DNA from: Picochlorum sp. 'celeri'
Taxonomy: Eukaryota > Chlorophyta > Trebouxiophyceae
NCBI GenBank assembly: GCA_010909725.1
Contig: JAACMV010000004.1
Span: 620,001-684,000 of the forward strand
Length of the DNA stretch: 64,000 nt
Direction: 5' to 3'
Each line of letters opens with the position of its first letter. Position 1 is the stretch's first letter. Of the stretch, positions 10,069 through 21,233 are shown piece after piece. Below the pieces are notes generated by a model. It saw only the letters and a list, made by a program, of their open reading frames with translations. It had not been told where the DNA came from and made no database searches. The position numbers and the translations under genes are program-made.

Positions 10069-10239
10069 GACTTTTGATGCGTGAATAAGTCCGCTTCTTG
10101 CTGCACGTATAGATATTATATATAGAAGTGATAAGTATCCTAAAAAAAGCACTACCAAGGAAGTCGTACATTGAACTCTCTGTCACAGTAAAAGCACCAA
10201 GGTTTGACAAACTCTACCTTTTTCCTTTTTCTGACCATG
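10069..10239 (-). pseudogene. Truncated copy of BuGZ exon 1, intron 1 and the start of exon 2
   Basis: Positions 10069-10239 match 4809-4986 at about 90%, including the start ATG, the complete first exon, the intron with its donor and the first codons of exon 2. The copy begins inside exon 2 and ends exactly at the start codon. It keeps the same strand as the parent gene, so the FkbM and BuGZ fragments point at each other. It cannot encode a full protein. Because the intron is retained, the copy was made from DNA and not from a spliced transcript. Confidence 0.88.
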
Positions 10240-10780
10240 GGATATTATATGCTATCAATGCTCGTATGCTATTATGAATGCCATTGTACTATAAGGTTTC
10301 TATAAACTTGAATGATTGATAATGATTGTTGTCATACGATGTTCTTTGACTTTCAAGTCTGACATCTGATGACCTCACTGAGCAGCCACTGCTCATGAGC
10401 AGGTGGATGATATGTGTGTGGAGATTTCCTTCTCTGTCCACTGATTCACACACTGATATGTGTGTGCATTACATCTTCATGTTTTTCGATCGGTAGGTTT
10501 GGAAATAGAAATGGAAAGAAGCATTCAAAATAAAAGGCTTTCTTTATTTCTTTGTGGGTTGCCTACTACCGGTCGAATCATGATTTGACAGTACTCGCTT
10601 TCTTGATAAAAAAGGTGACGACTCCATGGTCAACGTGAAGATCGCTTTTGGCTGCTTTGTCATGACAAACGCGTGTTTTGGCATGCAAATGACGTATTTT
10701 CTAAGTGTAATAATTAGCCATCATCATCGTCATCAGACCTCGCTTGACTCTAGACAGGTATCGATATAGTCAAGTGCTCT
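10240..10780. other. Spacer upstream of FkbM gene with imperfect hairpin
   Basis: About 540 bp without a gene. An imperfect inverted repeat runs from about 10487 to 10577: TCGATCGGTAG on the left pairs with CTACCGGTCGA on the right, followed inward by purine-rich and pyrimidine-rich arms ending in GAAGC and GGCTTTC. It could be a small palindromic element or a structured transcript. The rest presumably holds the FkbM promoter. Confidence 0.45.
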
Positions 10781-11593
10781 ATGGCTGTGGGTTTTAACAC
10801 ACGTTTGACCATTGGCGTGGTCGCTATATTGCTGGTATTATTACTTGCGGCAGTACCACTTGCACGTAAACACACGCGGGTTATCATGAATACACATGTT
10901 CCACGTACCAAGGCTGTCAAGTGCTCTAATACATACGATGCTGCAACGTTCTATGAGGTCTCTGAATCCCTCAACAAGGAGGAAACATTTCTGCACAATC
11001 AGTATTTCAAAGGCATATGCGGGGGTACATATGTTGAATTAGGAGGTCATGATGGAATAGGACAGGATAATACATTGGCGTTTCACAAAATATTAGAATG
11101 GCATGGGGTTTTGATTGAGGCATCGCCTGATAGGTTTACAAGATTGCAGGCAAACCGGCCCCATGATACGTTGGTTCATGCGGCCGTATGCAACACGCCT
11201 GGTTACGTTCATTTCATTGATAAAGAGTATGTTGGAGGCATATATGAGCTGATGAACCCGGAATTCATTGCTCGATGGCATCCACAGCTCAATGTCAAGG
11301 ATTTGACTACAGTCCCATGTTCAACGTTTGCATCCATCGCTGGAGAGGTTGACACATTCTTCGATTTTCTGAGTCTCGATTGTGAAGGAGGGGAATATCA
11401 GATATTACAAACAATGGGGGACATTGAGTTTGGTGTCATCTTGGTAGAGTCAGATGGAGGCAATCCTAGAAAAGACTATGCTGTTAGATCGTTTTTGGAA
11501 GACAAAGGGTATCTGTTCGATGGGAAACACAGCAATTCCCAGTGGTTTGTGAATAAAAAATGGCATGAGATATACAGGGACATTATATATTAA
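10781..11593 (+). CDS. FkbM-family methyltransferase, membrane-anchored
   Basis: A single-exon gene of 270 codons starting at ATG 10781. Residues 9-28 form an N-terminal hydrophobic anchor (TIGVVAILLVLLLAAVPLA), suggesting a type II Golgi or secretory-pathway protein. The catalytic domain has the FkbM features: YVELGGHDGIGQDNT (SAM-binding loop), GVLIEASPDRFTRLQANRP, VPCSTFASIA, and DFLSLDCEGGEYQILQTM, where most FkbM proteins read DxEGxE. The C-terminus GYLFDGKHSNSQWFVNK also fits. FkbM enzymes methylate hydroxyls of sugars and small molecules, so methylation of glycans is plausible. The 5' end of this gene is duplicated as a pseudogene just upstream. Confidence 0.85.
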   Translation: MAVGFNTRLTIGVVAILLVLLLAAVPLARKHTRVIMNTHVPRTKAVKCSNTYDAATFYEVSESLNKEETFLHNQYFKGICGGTYVELGGHDGIGQDNTLAFHKILEWHGVLIEASPDRFTRLQANRPHDTLVHAAVCNTPGYVHFIDKEYVGGIYELMNPEFIARWHPQLNVKDLTTVPCSTFASIAGEVDTFFDFLSLDCEGGEYQILQTMGDIEFGVILVESDGGNPRKDYAVRSFLEDKGYLFDGKHSNSQWFVNKKWHEIYRDIIY

Positions 11594-11607
11594 GCAAGAT
11601 TGATTGA

Positions 11608-12445
11608 TTAGACATGAATACCTATTGGTTGCTCTGGTATGTCATCCCACATCTGCATATGCTCATCTGGCGTCACCATTCTTCGGCGTGCTCCGTCTTT
11701 ATCTATAGTTACTATACGAATCACTCCACCCGAGGATGCGTCGCGAGCCATCGCCAAGGCCAGGGCTGCTTGCACCAGATTCTCCGCCTCCTCCCTGGTC
11801 ATTCCATCTTTATATTCTGCATCAAGGTACCCCCAGATAAACGTTGATCCAGACCCATCGGTCGTCCATTTCTCTCGCACAATGGTACCCCCAATAGGGC
11901 AACCATACACCTGTCCTCCTTCAACAGAGTCCCACCCAGCAACAATCATAGCGCCCACCAAGTGTTTGTTTTGGTAATTCATCTGCATTCGCCATATATG
12001 TGGTGAAAAACATTGCCATGATGTATGTATAGCAGTCTATACGCAAAGGATGAATCCCACGTACCAGTTTGACAAGGTTGGCAACAGTCACAACTTTTGG
12101 GGCATGTTGAAGTTCCATTTCATGCTGCTCAGAGAAGAATCGCACTGCAAGGGTGGTTATAAAATAGAAATATACTCAAAAATGATTGTTACTCTCCAAG
12201 AAAAACAACAATAAAGACGTACCATAGTCAGAGACTGCTTGAGTATCAGCTGCTGATCCTGATCGAAGCAAATATACAGACTCCGATAGGGGTGTTATCT
12301 TATCCGACGCTCTATTAGATACATATGTACCAGTACTAACTCTAGAATCTGCTCCTAAGACGACACCACCGTCGTATTCTACAGCGACAATGGTTGTTCC
12401 GGTGTGAGGGGCAGCCTCTTGATGGTGATGGTATCGATCACCCAT
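11608..12445 (-). CDS. PBA1: 20S proteasome subunit beta1 (beta type 6), three exons
   Basis: Exons 12445-12223, 12144-12065 and 11982-11608 give 225 residues. Introns are 78 and 82 nt with GTACGT donors. After a short propeptide ([16 protein letters not shown]) comes the active-site Thr in [19 protein letters not shown], then [33 protein letters not shown] and [13 protein letters not shown]. The Thr, Asp17 and Lys33 equivalents are all present, so the subunit should be active (the caspase-like site). The short prosequence ending in TG-TT is like plant PBA1. The gene is divergent from the HAD gene, with a 188-bp shared spacer. Confidence 0.94.
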
Positions 12446-12633
12446 GATGCGTTGATACTGATGTTTTTTTCTTTTATTGAAACAACAGACGCATGGGCGA
12501 ATACGACTGAGTTCCTGTCTGGGTTCGCGGTCTGTAAATAGAACATTAAAACATGATGACCACATGTATCATGGATGATATCATGGATGATTGTGGTGGT
12601 GGGTAGCACAGATCTATAGAATTATATGTGGAA

Positions 12634-13599
12634 ATGTACCCAACAGCAGTGAGCACACGATTCGCTTCGGCTCCTGGTGGTGGTATACTTGGCTCTCACC
12701 ACCAGAGGCTGAGGAAGAGTGAGCAGAGGGGAGTTGTCGCTCGGGCGAAGAATGTATGGGCTCTTGATTTTGATGGGGTTGTGTGCGATTCGTGCGGAGA
12801 GTCATCCTTGTCAGCATGGAAGGTACTGTGTATATGTGTGTGTTCACCTCTCTGGAATGGGTGTTGACCATGTGGTGTTCTTATGCTGTTGCAGGCAGCA
12901 GCAGAACTGTGGCCCTCGGTGTTTGAAGATCAGGCGGCGATAGATCAAAAAGATCGTTTGATAGAGGATATGAGGACAGTGAGGCCAGTTGTTGAGACTG
13001 GATACGAGAATATTGTGCAGATTCGATGCCTATTGGAAGGTGTTTCTCCAGAGGAAATGCTGGAGAATTGGTCCACCATGTTGCCAGAGTACATGGAGAA
13101 GTGGAACTTGAATCGCACGCAGTTGGTTGATCTGTTTGGAAAGACACGGGATGCGTGGATCCAGTCGGATTTGGATGGATGGTTGGCGCCCAACAGAATC
13201 TATCCTGGTGTCCCAGAGGTGATTGATCAACTCATGGTGGAACATGAGGTGTATATTGTGACAACAAAGCAAGCACGATTTGCCGAAATGATTTTGGAAC
13301 GGATGGCATTTATTGACTTTCCATCAGATAGAATATTCTCTCAGACAACATCTGGCAAGCCAAAGACAGAGGTGTTGGAGATGCTGCAAGAGAGGCATCC
13401 TGATACAGACTATCATTTCGTCGAGGACAAGTACTCGACGTTGAAAAAGGTGGAGGCGTGCTCATCGTTGGATCGATGGAACTTGTACCTCGTCGATTGG
13501 GGGTATAATGTGCAGAAGGAGAGGGACGCAGCATCTGCATCCGAAAGACTCAACATGGTTGATATTGCTCAGTTTAGGGCAATTATTGACTGTTTCTGA
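12634..13599 (+). CDS. HAD-superfamily hydrolase, probably plastid-targeted (two exons)
   Basis: Exon 1 is 12634-12822 and exon 2 is 12895-13599, with a 72-nt GT-AG intron, giving 297 residues. The frame also has an upstream GTG, but the ATG at 12634 is the first methionine. The N-terminal 40 residues are rich in Ser/Arg/Ala and look like a transit peptide. The HAD motif I is WALDFDGVVCDSCGESSLSA, with the DxD catalytic aspartates. Motif II is YIVTTKQ, and KPKTEVLEML and HFVEDKYSTLKKV supply the Lys and acidic motifs III and IV. The DFDGVVCDSCGES text is shared with plant and cyanobacterial HAD proteins of unknown substrate. A phosphatase role is inferred. Confidence 0.85.
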
Positions 13600-13898
13600 A
13601 CATACTCAATGTTTTTGTATGTCATGTAAAGAGGGAACATGTGAATGAGAGAGGTTGTGTTATGCTATGCCATGATTGCATGGAGGGGTGAAAGAATCGC
13701 CTAAATTGAGATTTAAAAATATCGTCATGACCGTGCGGGGCATGCCGCATTGCTGTTGTATCGAGAATAATGGGGCAAAGACCTCTCCGATGGCATTCTA
13801 AACTAGTTTTTACATATTAAATTTGATAATCACGTCTCAATGTCTAATTTCATGTGTGATTGAGTCTCAAACTGAAAGATTTTCAAACGAAAGGTACA

Positions 13899-16800
13899 AT
13901 GGCAAGAAAAGGCAGCAGGAAAGGATCTTCTGCCGCGAAATCCGAGTCAAATAAAATATCTGAGTCTATTATAAAGAATGAAAGCGAGGAGAAGGACTCG
14001 GAAATCGTAAAGGATGAGGATCCAGAGGTTACCTTCGACTCGGAGCAGATGTCTGAGGAGCAGGCGTCTGCGTATGGGTTGTCTGATAGCGAACTTGTGT
14101 CTGAAGAAGTTGAAGAGTTGATTGAAGAGGAAGTTGAAAATATTGAAGCACCGAAGAAGCGCAAATATTCGTGGAGGAATGAGAGGAGCAGTCCGTGTGG
14201 CTCTGACGACTTTGGCTCTCTTGGTGAGATGGAACCTTTTGGGGAGTTTCCTTCCGATGTGGAGCTGCATATGTCTAGTGATCAGACGTTTCGTGTTCCT
14301 ACGCGGGTTACTGGTGATTTGATGGCCTCATACCTGATAATGCGGGCATTCTCATGGCAATTGAGGCTGTCTCCTTTCTCTCTAGAGTCCTTCTTGCAGG
14401 CCATGGTGTCAAATGAGCCTAATGCGATCGTCGATGAGATACACTTGTGCCTTTTGAGGGCTCTTTTTATTGATGAGGTTCGAGCTGAAAGAATGGAGAG
14501 AGAGTTGAACCTTGAATACTTGGATTTCATGACGTGGCCATCGTTCATTTGGGAGTGGCTCAGAGTGACAGGGTACGCAATAAAAGTTGTTGGCGATGAG
14601 GAGAGCGAGGAAGTCGAGAGCGAGAATGAAGAACCTGCGGTCAAAGAAGAGGTCAAGATGGAGGTTGATGGCGCGGATGTGCATACGAAGACCATGTCTA
14701 TCAAGGATATTTTAAAATCTACCGGGAGGTCAAATGGGGCAAACGACAAGTCCGCGCATCAGCATCCAGAATATCATTTGCTTCCGATCGATATTAAATC
14801 GTCGATTCTTCGAATTTTGTGTGACCACGTGATAGGGAGACCCTCTGTTAGAGCAGAGATTGACAGGAGAGAATCCAATGGGGAGGTGATTGCTGGAATG
14901 GGTGGGAAAGGCGGTGCGTTTGCGATTATGACGGAGAAAGAGAGAGAGAAAGCTATTTCAAAGGCGCTGAAAATGAAACAAAGCGATGTAAATATGGAGA
15001 AATGTGTGCTCTGTGGTCTTGGTGGGGTGCTCATGTGCTGTGATTCTTGTCCAGCTGCTTACCATATGCGATGCACAGGTGAGGGTGGAAAAGGATCGGA
15101 TTCGAAACAATGGAGCTGTCCTGAGTGTATTGTAGGAGGACGGGGGGAAGCTGCTGGACTGCGAATGGCGCTTGCAGGAATGACACCTCAAGGTGATCGG
15201 GTCTATCTCTTTAATGGGGTTGTCATCACATGTAGAAGTGCTCAGGTTGTATCTGAAGGTCCTCAAGCAATGGAAATAGCAGATCATCCACCTGTCTCTC
15301 TTTCTTTCGGCACTGAGGCAAAGGAAATCGTGAAATCTCTTCGTAAGCCAAAGCGCCAAAAGCTAAATAGGACAAGCTTGGATGCACTCGACGAGTTTTC
15401 ATCTTGGCCGCATGATGACTGTCCCACTGGCCTTCACACGTATATAAACAAGTATGGAAGCGGTTGGGCCACAGCAGCGGCTGCTATGCGGTCTCATGTA
15501 GAGGACTCGAGGAAGCGGAGGTCAAGAGGCAAATTATGGATTCCACATGGCACGTGTAGCAAAGTTATTGTTCAGGAGCTCCCTATGCCAATGTCGGTGT
15601 CGAGATACGAATGGTTTCAAATGAAATCCCGCATAAATAGAAGTACAATCAGATGTGGCAAATGTCATTCGTGCCTCAGGCCAAATCTGAAGAAGGCTTG
15701 TTTAGATCCAATCATAAAGACAAGCAGCAAAGATGAAGATACAAGGTACGAGAACTGCGACTTTTGATCTACAATGGTTGATATATGATAATTATCGTTG
15801 GTATTCTATGCAGATTGGGATACATAGTGGCCCTGTTGGCGAAGATGGAAAGGGAATTTTGGCCATTAGCTGATAAGCAGTGGGCCTCGTCGGATGGGGG
15901 ACATCAGTTCAGAAACAAATGGATTTCTGAACTTAGAGGATGTTCCTCTATTCAAACATTCAAACAACTGTTACTTCAGTTTGAAGGGGCTCTAAGACCA
16001 CTTTGTTTTACCCAAGATTGGTACAAATGGTTTCCAAATAATCTCCTAACTGCTACTGCTGTTCCTTCCGTTCAGGAAGTCGCAGGGATTGAGCGTCCAC
16101 CAATGGCTCACTCTGAAAGCTCTGCTCAGATCATACCAGATATTTTGGAAGATAGAGGAAGGAAGAGGGATGTCTATGAAATTGGATCTGATGTTGATAT
16201 TGGAACCTTTGTCAGGTCTCATGGGGAATGGAGCACAAGGCATTTCACCAAGGAGCATCTAGCAGCAAACAGATTAGGTCCTCCGAAATTTTTAATCAGA
16301 AAGGCAATTTTGGATGCTGGTAGAAAGGTTATCCCTGGCCTAAAATACAGGCAAGGGCGATGGAGGATGAGTTCAAAGCGATTGAACTGGATTTCTGAGG
16401 TAGAGAACTGCAAGAACACTTCAGATTTAGCACTGGCAATCAGGAAAATGGATGCATCGTTGCGATGGGACTCAGTGGCGAAACCTAAATTGCTGATGCA
16501 CACCATGTATGCAAATGCTCAACTCTTGGGCAAACAAGTTGGCGATGATGAAATGGAATATGCCCTCGACCTTACAGGAGGCGGAGAGAACATAGAATCT
16601 GATAACGAAGCTGAGGGAGATGTGATGGACAATTTGCCTTTGAGTGCCGTTTGGACTCCTGAATCGAAGCTACCTCTCTGGCTGGTAAAATTGTATGAGG
16701 AATCTGTGCGCAGGACTGCAGCAAGAAAGGCAATTCAAGCTTTGCAAATTCTGCCAAGATCTACCCAAGATCAACCTGCTACTGAAAATCCAGAGATCGA

Positions 16801-19191
16801 GGAGCAAAGAAAGAAAGATGAGGCGAAATGTGGAGATAATGAAGGTCATGTTTGTGCTCTTTGTTATAACACAAATGACTCGCACAAGAAATCTGCCTTC
16901 ATTCGGTGCTCTACCTGCTCCCGAGAATTCCATGGATACTGCGTGATCCTTACAAATGAAGAAGTGAATGATATGAAAGGAAAGGATTGGGTTTGTCCTG
17001 GGTGCTTTGGCTCTGAGAAGTTGATAGCCAGGCTGATCAAGGAACCAAAAGCAGGTCAAAATCTTCCAGGGGTGGATCCAAAAGACGAGAAACCGAGAGA
17101 AAATAAAAAGCATCCAGGAAGACCGCCAAAACCTTTCTTTGAAAGAGCAGATTACAAAACAGCAGAGAGAAAAGAAATACTCAGAAGACTTGGAGAGGCC
17201 CAGCATCCTGAGTTGTTCAACGTTGTTGATGATGCAGAGGAGGAGCAGGAGGATGACAAGAACAACGAGCCTTCTCTCATGCCATACGACGGTGATGATG
17301 ATGAGTTTACGGCACGAACATCGAGCTGCCCTGTTTGCAAGTATCCAGACCTTGGCCGTCCTCTCATCACTTGCACAAGTTGCTTGAGGCAATTTCATAA
17401 GGAGTGCATGGGCATCATATCAAACGTACGACAAATAACCTTATCAACATGAATAAGAACTTGATGATTTCATCCGGCTAAAAAATGTGTGTTTTGCAGG
17501 ACCAAAAATTATGGGATCCAAGGACAATCAAATGTGCAGAGTGTGCTGGGAAGAGAGTGAGAGCTCCGACAGAGAACACAATTCTCTCGGCAATTGAAGA
17601 AGCACAGCAGCCTGAAAAGCCATACTCATCAATTCAAGATAGAGTGAAGCAGCGATCGCAGCGAGCAAGAAAAGAAAAGGAAGAGCAAAAGGCTAAAGAT
17701 GCAAACAAGGCAAATTGGATGGAGGCAGCAGATAGAGTGCTGACAAGGATTTACAGGATGCAAGTTGCAGAGCCTTTCAGATTTCCAATTGATGTGGATG
17801 TCTTGAGAGATTACACCAATTACATTGAAACTCCAATGGATTTAGAAACTATTCGAGAAGAATTGTATTCATACGATAGTCCATTGGATGTTGTCCAGCG
17901 AATCAACCTCATCGTCAGTAATTGCATCGAGTACAATGGCGAGGATTCCAAGCTCTCTGGACAGGCGAAACATATGATGAGTAGTTTCTCGAGGCTCTGG
18001 AGGAAAGAAAAGCTCCCATTGTCTGAGGAAGATGGCATCAGTGAGGAGCTTTTGGCAAAGGTTGGCCGAGCAGATGAGCCGGAGCAAGGTGATGCCCCAT
18101 ATGAACGCATCAATCATTTGATGTTTGGAGAGCCAGCAACTGATTGGCAGCGCAAGGCGGGCAAAGTATTGTCGCAGCTTTCGAGGTTGGAGTGCATGGA
18201 ACCTTTCTTACGCCCAGTGCCCAAAGGGTTCATGAACTACTACGACGTGATCAAACGGCCCATGGATCTCGGGACGATCAAGAGCAAAATGGCAGATGGA
18301 AGATACCTTGACCCCTCTCAGCTTCTTCTGGATATGGATCTCATCTGGACAAACTGTGCTAAGTTTAACCAACCAGATGCACCCATCATCGAAGACTGTA
18401 AGAATGCAAAAGAAGCATTCGAAAATTTGTGGTTGAACGGCAAAGTAATGATTGGCAGCGCTCCTGCTGGTGTCATCAGAAATGATGAAAAGGTCACACG
18501 GACTGATGATTGGATGGAACAAGCGCGTGGTGTGCTCTATCGTCTCATTAACTTTGTACCCCAAGCATCATGGTTTTATGATCCAGTAGACGAATCAGAA
18601 GCACCAGGATACAAAGAAATTGTCAAAACACCGATGGACTTGCAAACCATTTCTTCAAAGTTGCAGAAAGGCCAATACCCAGCTCCAGGAAACTTGTTGG
18701 CAGATATTGACCTTATCACCAAGAATGCAGAAGCATACAATGGACCTGATGATGAGATCACGGAGGGAGCTAGAATCTTAGATGCAGCATTCAAAAAGTA
18801 CTGGAAAAACGCTGGTCTAAGTTCAACTTCCATTGCCTTCGACGGCAACTCTGATTGGATGCCCAATGCTGTTGCTGTCATTGACACTGTCCTCTCGCAT
18901 CCCTCATCAGAACCCTTCTCGCGTCCAGTAAATGAAAGAACTGCCCCAGGATATTCAAAACTCATAAAGAAACCGATGGACTTTTCGACAATCAAATTCA
19001 ACCTCGAGAAGGGTTCATACTTCTCCCCAGGCCAGTTGATTGACGATGTTGCTCAGATATTCCAAAATTGCAGAACATATAATCCACCTGGTGACGAAAT
19101 CAGAGCTATGGGGTCTGAAATAGAATCCCTCTTTCGGAAAACATGGGATTCCATGGGCCTACCAGTGCCAAGGAAATGGAAAAAACGATGA
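13899..19191 (+). CDS. DDT-like / triple PHD / four-bromodomain chromatin protein (three exons)
   Basis: Exons 13899-15745, 15814-17425 and 17500-19191 are joined by introns of 68 and 74 nt (GTACGAG and GTACGAC donors) and give 1,716 residues. After an acidic Ser/Glu-rich leader comes a DDT-like helical region (about 140-200). PHD finger 1 (CVLCGLGGVLMCCDSC...) is at about 369-415, and a CGKCHSCLRPNLKKAC cluster is near 590. PHD 2 is at about 961-1010, PHD 3 at about 1118-1170 across intron 2, and four bromodomains start near 1226, 1368, 1489 and 1604. Each bromodomain keeps the acetyl-lysine-binding Asn (NCIEYN, NCAKFN, NAEAYN, NCRTYN). The DDT and PHD half recalls plant PTM and BPTF/BAZ-type proteins. 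The bromodomain half recalls polybromo. It probably reads histone acetylation and methylation as part of a remodelling complex. The joined gene model rests on reading frames and splice sites. Confidence 0.87.
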
Positions 19192-19210
19192 TACACTTGA
19201 TGTTTGTATT

Positions 19211-20233
19211 TTACATATTGCGGACTTTGGCAACAAGAATTGTAATATCATCCAGCTTGCCACCCGTCACCTGTCCAAACTCAAAACCATTACTCGTCAT
19301 TTTTGCATTCGACAACTTGTCCCAAAAACTCAGTTCTATACCTGCCTTTCTAGCCTCCAGAGCATATGGAGACTCATACTCGGCATCTTGTGCCTTCTCA
19401 GCAGCCAATTCCCCCAATCTCGTCGCAACACCCTGTACATCATCCCCTCCTGAATTCACAATATCCAAAACACTATCTACGCCTACATTGTCCCAAAGCC
19501 CATCCGTCGCCAGAACAATCACATCTCCAGACTGCAACTGCTCCCTGAACTGCATAGCATCAGCCGGGTAATCTGTCTCTGGAACATACTCCGGCGCCGC
19601 CCCCAATTGATACGGGCAATCAAAAAAGTGCTCTTGAACAGGAGTCTTGAAATGCACACGCCCATCCCTGACAATCACAAACCCACTATCCCCCAGATTG
19701 CTTGCCTCCAACTCCCCACGCTCCTCATCAATCCTGATAATACATGCCGTCGCAGACCCTGGTTTCCTCGTCCGCGTATGAGCAGCAGTCAACGCCCCAA
19801 GACTTGACACGACAACCTCGGCAACCTCCCCACTATCATCAATCAACCCATCAGCAACAATAATATCCCTCTGAGCCTCAAAATACAACTTTGCCTCCTC
19901 CATCAACGTCTGAGAATACTCTGCTGGATTAATCCCACTCTCCTGCCATCCTCCCACACCATCACTCACACCAAAACAATGAGCACTCACAAAATACGCA
20001 TCCTCGCCTCCATAGGATATCTTATCTGGGTGAGGAATAACACATTCCCCAAATTCCAACGCATACGCCTCTGATACGATAGTATTTGCTCTATTATTTC
20101 TATTATATCTATTCATATATTGAACTACATGCCTGTTTCCACGATAACTTTGAAATGCAACATCTTGCAGACATGGAGACATGTGTTTGACATGTCCCTG
20201 AGAAGAAGAAGACGCAGGAGAAGCCCTATACAT
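19211..20233 (-). CDS. PP2C protein phosphatase, PTC7-like
   Basis: Single exon of 340 codons from ATG 20233. The domain starts at HPDKISYGGEDAYFV and has the PP2C metal-binding motifs: SDGVGGW, LEASNLGDSGFVIVRDGR, VIVLATDGLWDN and KLDDITILVA. Spacing and the HPDK start match the PTC7/SpoIIE-like branch, which includes yeast mitochondrial Ptc7 and plant PP2C 55-type plastid or mitochondrial enzymes. This branch is Mg/Mn-dependent and acts on Ser/Thr phosphates. The 50-residue N-terminus is Ser-rich with basic residues and could target an organelle. It is convergent with the bromodomain gene, only 19 bp away. Confidence 0.9.
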   Translation of the reverse strand: MYRASPASSSSQGHVKHMSPCLQDVAFQSYRGNRHVVQYMNRYNRNNRANTIVSEAYALEFGECVIPHPDKISYGGEDAYFVSAHCFGVSDGVGGWQESGINPAEYSQTLMEEAKLYFEAQRDIIVADGLIDDSGEVAEVVVSSLGALTAAHTRTRKPGSATACIIRIDEERGELEASNLGDSGFVIVRDGRVHFKTPVQEHFFDCPYQLGAAPEYVPETDYPADAMQFREQLQSGDVIVLATDGLWDNVGVDSVLDIVNSGGDDVQGVATRLGELAAEKAQDAEYESPYALEARKAGIELSFWDKLSNAKMTSNGFEFGQVTGGKLDDITILVAKVRNM

Positions 20234-20291
20234 CTTGACAATACGTGTACAGTATTCTTAATAGAAATTATAAAATACAGATAAACTCGTG

Positions 20292-21128
20292 TTACGACAT
20301 GACCCTCCACATCAACCAAGAGCCAACGCTTCTATATGGCCTCCATCCAGCACTAATATCCTCCATTGTTTCCTTGGAAGGAAGCTGTCGCAACCCATAC
20401 AGCTTTTGCATACCCTTGCGTACACCCAAATCACCCACAGGTAAACAATCCGCATGACCCAAGTGAAATATGGAAAACATATCAACAGACCATGGACCCA
20501 AGCCCTTGACCTGGAGCAGCGCCTGCCTCATGGCTGAGGCATCCATCTCACCAATCGTCTCTGCATCAATCGCTCCGCTCTCAAAATGCTCCGACAAACT
20601 CTTTAGATATTGAACTTTTGAGCGAGATAATCCCACGTTTCTGAGCGTTTCATCATCCGTCTGTATAATCTTGGTGGCATTCAATCGACCATGAGCGTCC
20701 CCACACTGCGCCACCAGTCTATTAAAAATTGTTGAGGCTGCTCTAATGTGAAGTTGTTGGTAACATATGCTCTTCCCTAGAGAATGAAATGGACATGAAG
20801 ATGCTTTGGGAAGCAATGCTTGAGGAATATCTTGGCCGTGCTGTTCAAGTAATGGTTCGAGCTTGGGGTCGCTCTTGATCAAATGCTCCACAGCCTTGGC
20901 AATGCATGCCTCTGTCGTCAAACGGGTCTCGCCTTGTTCTTCTTCTTCTTCTTGAACCCGGTTTTCAACAGACCCTTGTCTCTTTCCTTTCTTTGGTACC
21001 GTTGGAGAATATCGTGGCTTTTTTCTTTTTCCCATCCCTGTCTCATTCGCGTATCTCACAGTCTGCTGCGTTGCCTTCTTCTTTGCTCTCTGTGCGAGTG
21101 CACCACGTCGTGGTGAGGTACCCATCAT
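20292..21128 (-). CDS. DNA-3-methyladenine glycosylase (AlkA/HhH-GPD family)
   Basis: A 278-codon gene. The frame opens earlier with TTG, and the ATG at 21128 (MMGTSPRRG) is the sensible start. A basic nuclear-type tail (RAKKKA, KRKKPRYS, KKGKRQG) and an acidic run precede the catalytic domain. The domain includes PFHSLGKSICYQQLHIRAAS and the helix-hairpin-helix LLQVKGLGPWSVDMF. It continues through HLGHADCLPVGDLGVRKGM, where the Asp in VGDLGV is the catalytic residue of HhH-GPD glycosylases. The enzyme excises alkylated purines as the first step of base excision repair. Confidence 0.92.
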   Translation of the reverse strand: MMGTSPRRGALAQRAKKKATQQTVRYANETGMGKRKKPRYSPTVPKKGKRQGSVENRVQEEEEEQGETRLTTEACIAKAVEHLIKSDPKLEPLLEQHGQDIPQALLPKASSCPFHSLGKSICYQQLHIRAASTIFNRLVAQCGDAHGRLNATKIIQTDDETLRNVGLSRSKVQYLKSLSEHFESGAIDAETIGEMDASAMRQALLQVKGLGPWSVDMFSIFHLGHADCLPVGDLGVRKGMQKLYGLRQLPSKETMEDISAGWRPYRSVGSWLMWRVMS

Positions 21129-21233
21129 GTATTCAATGAAAATTACATATGTACATACTCTATACGCAGTAAATAAATAATAAATAGACATAACAATAAT
21201 ATCCAACCACGTCTGGATTCATATGAACTCGGA

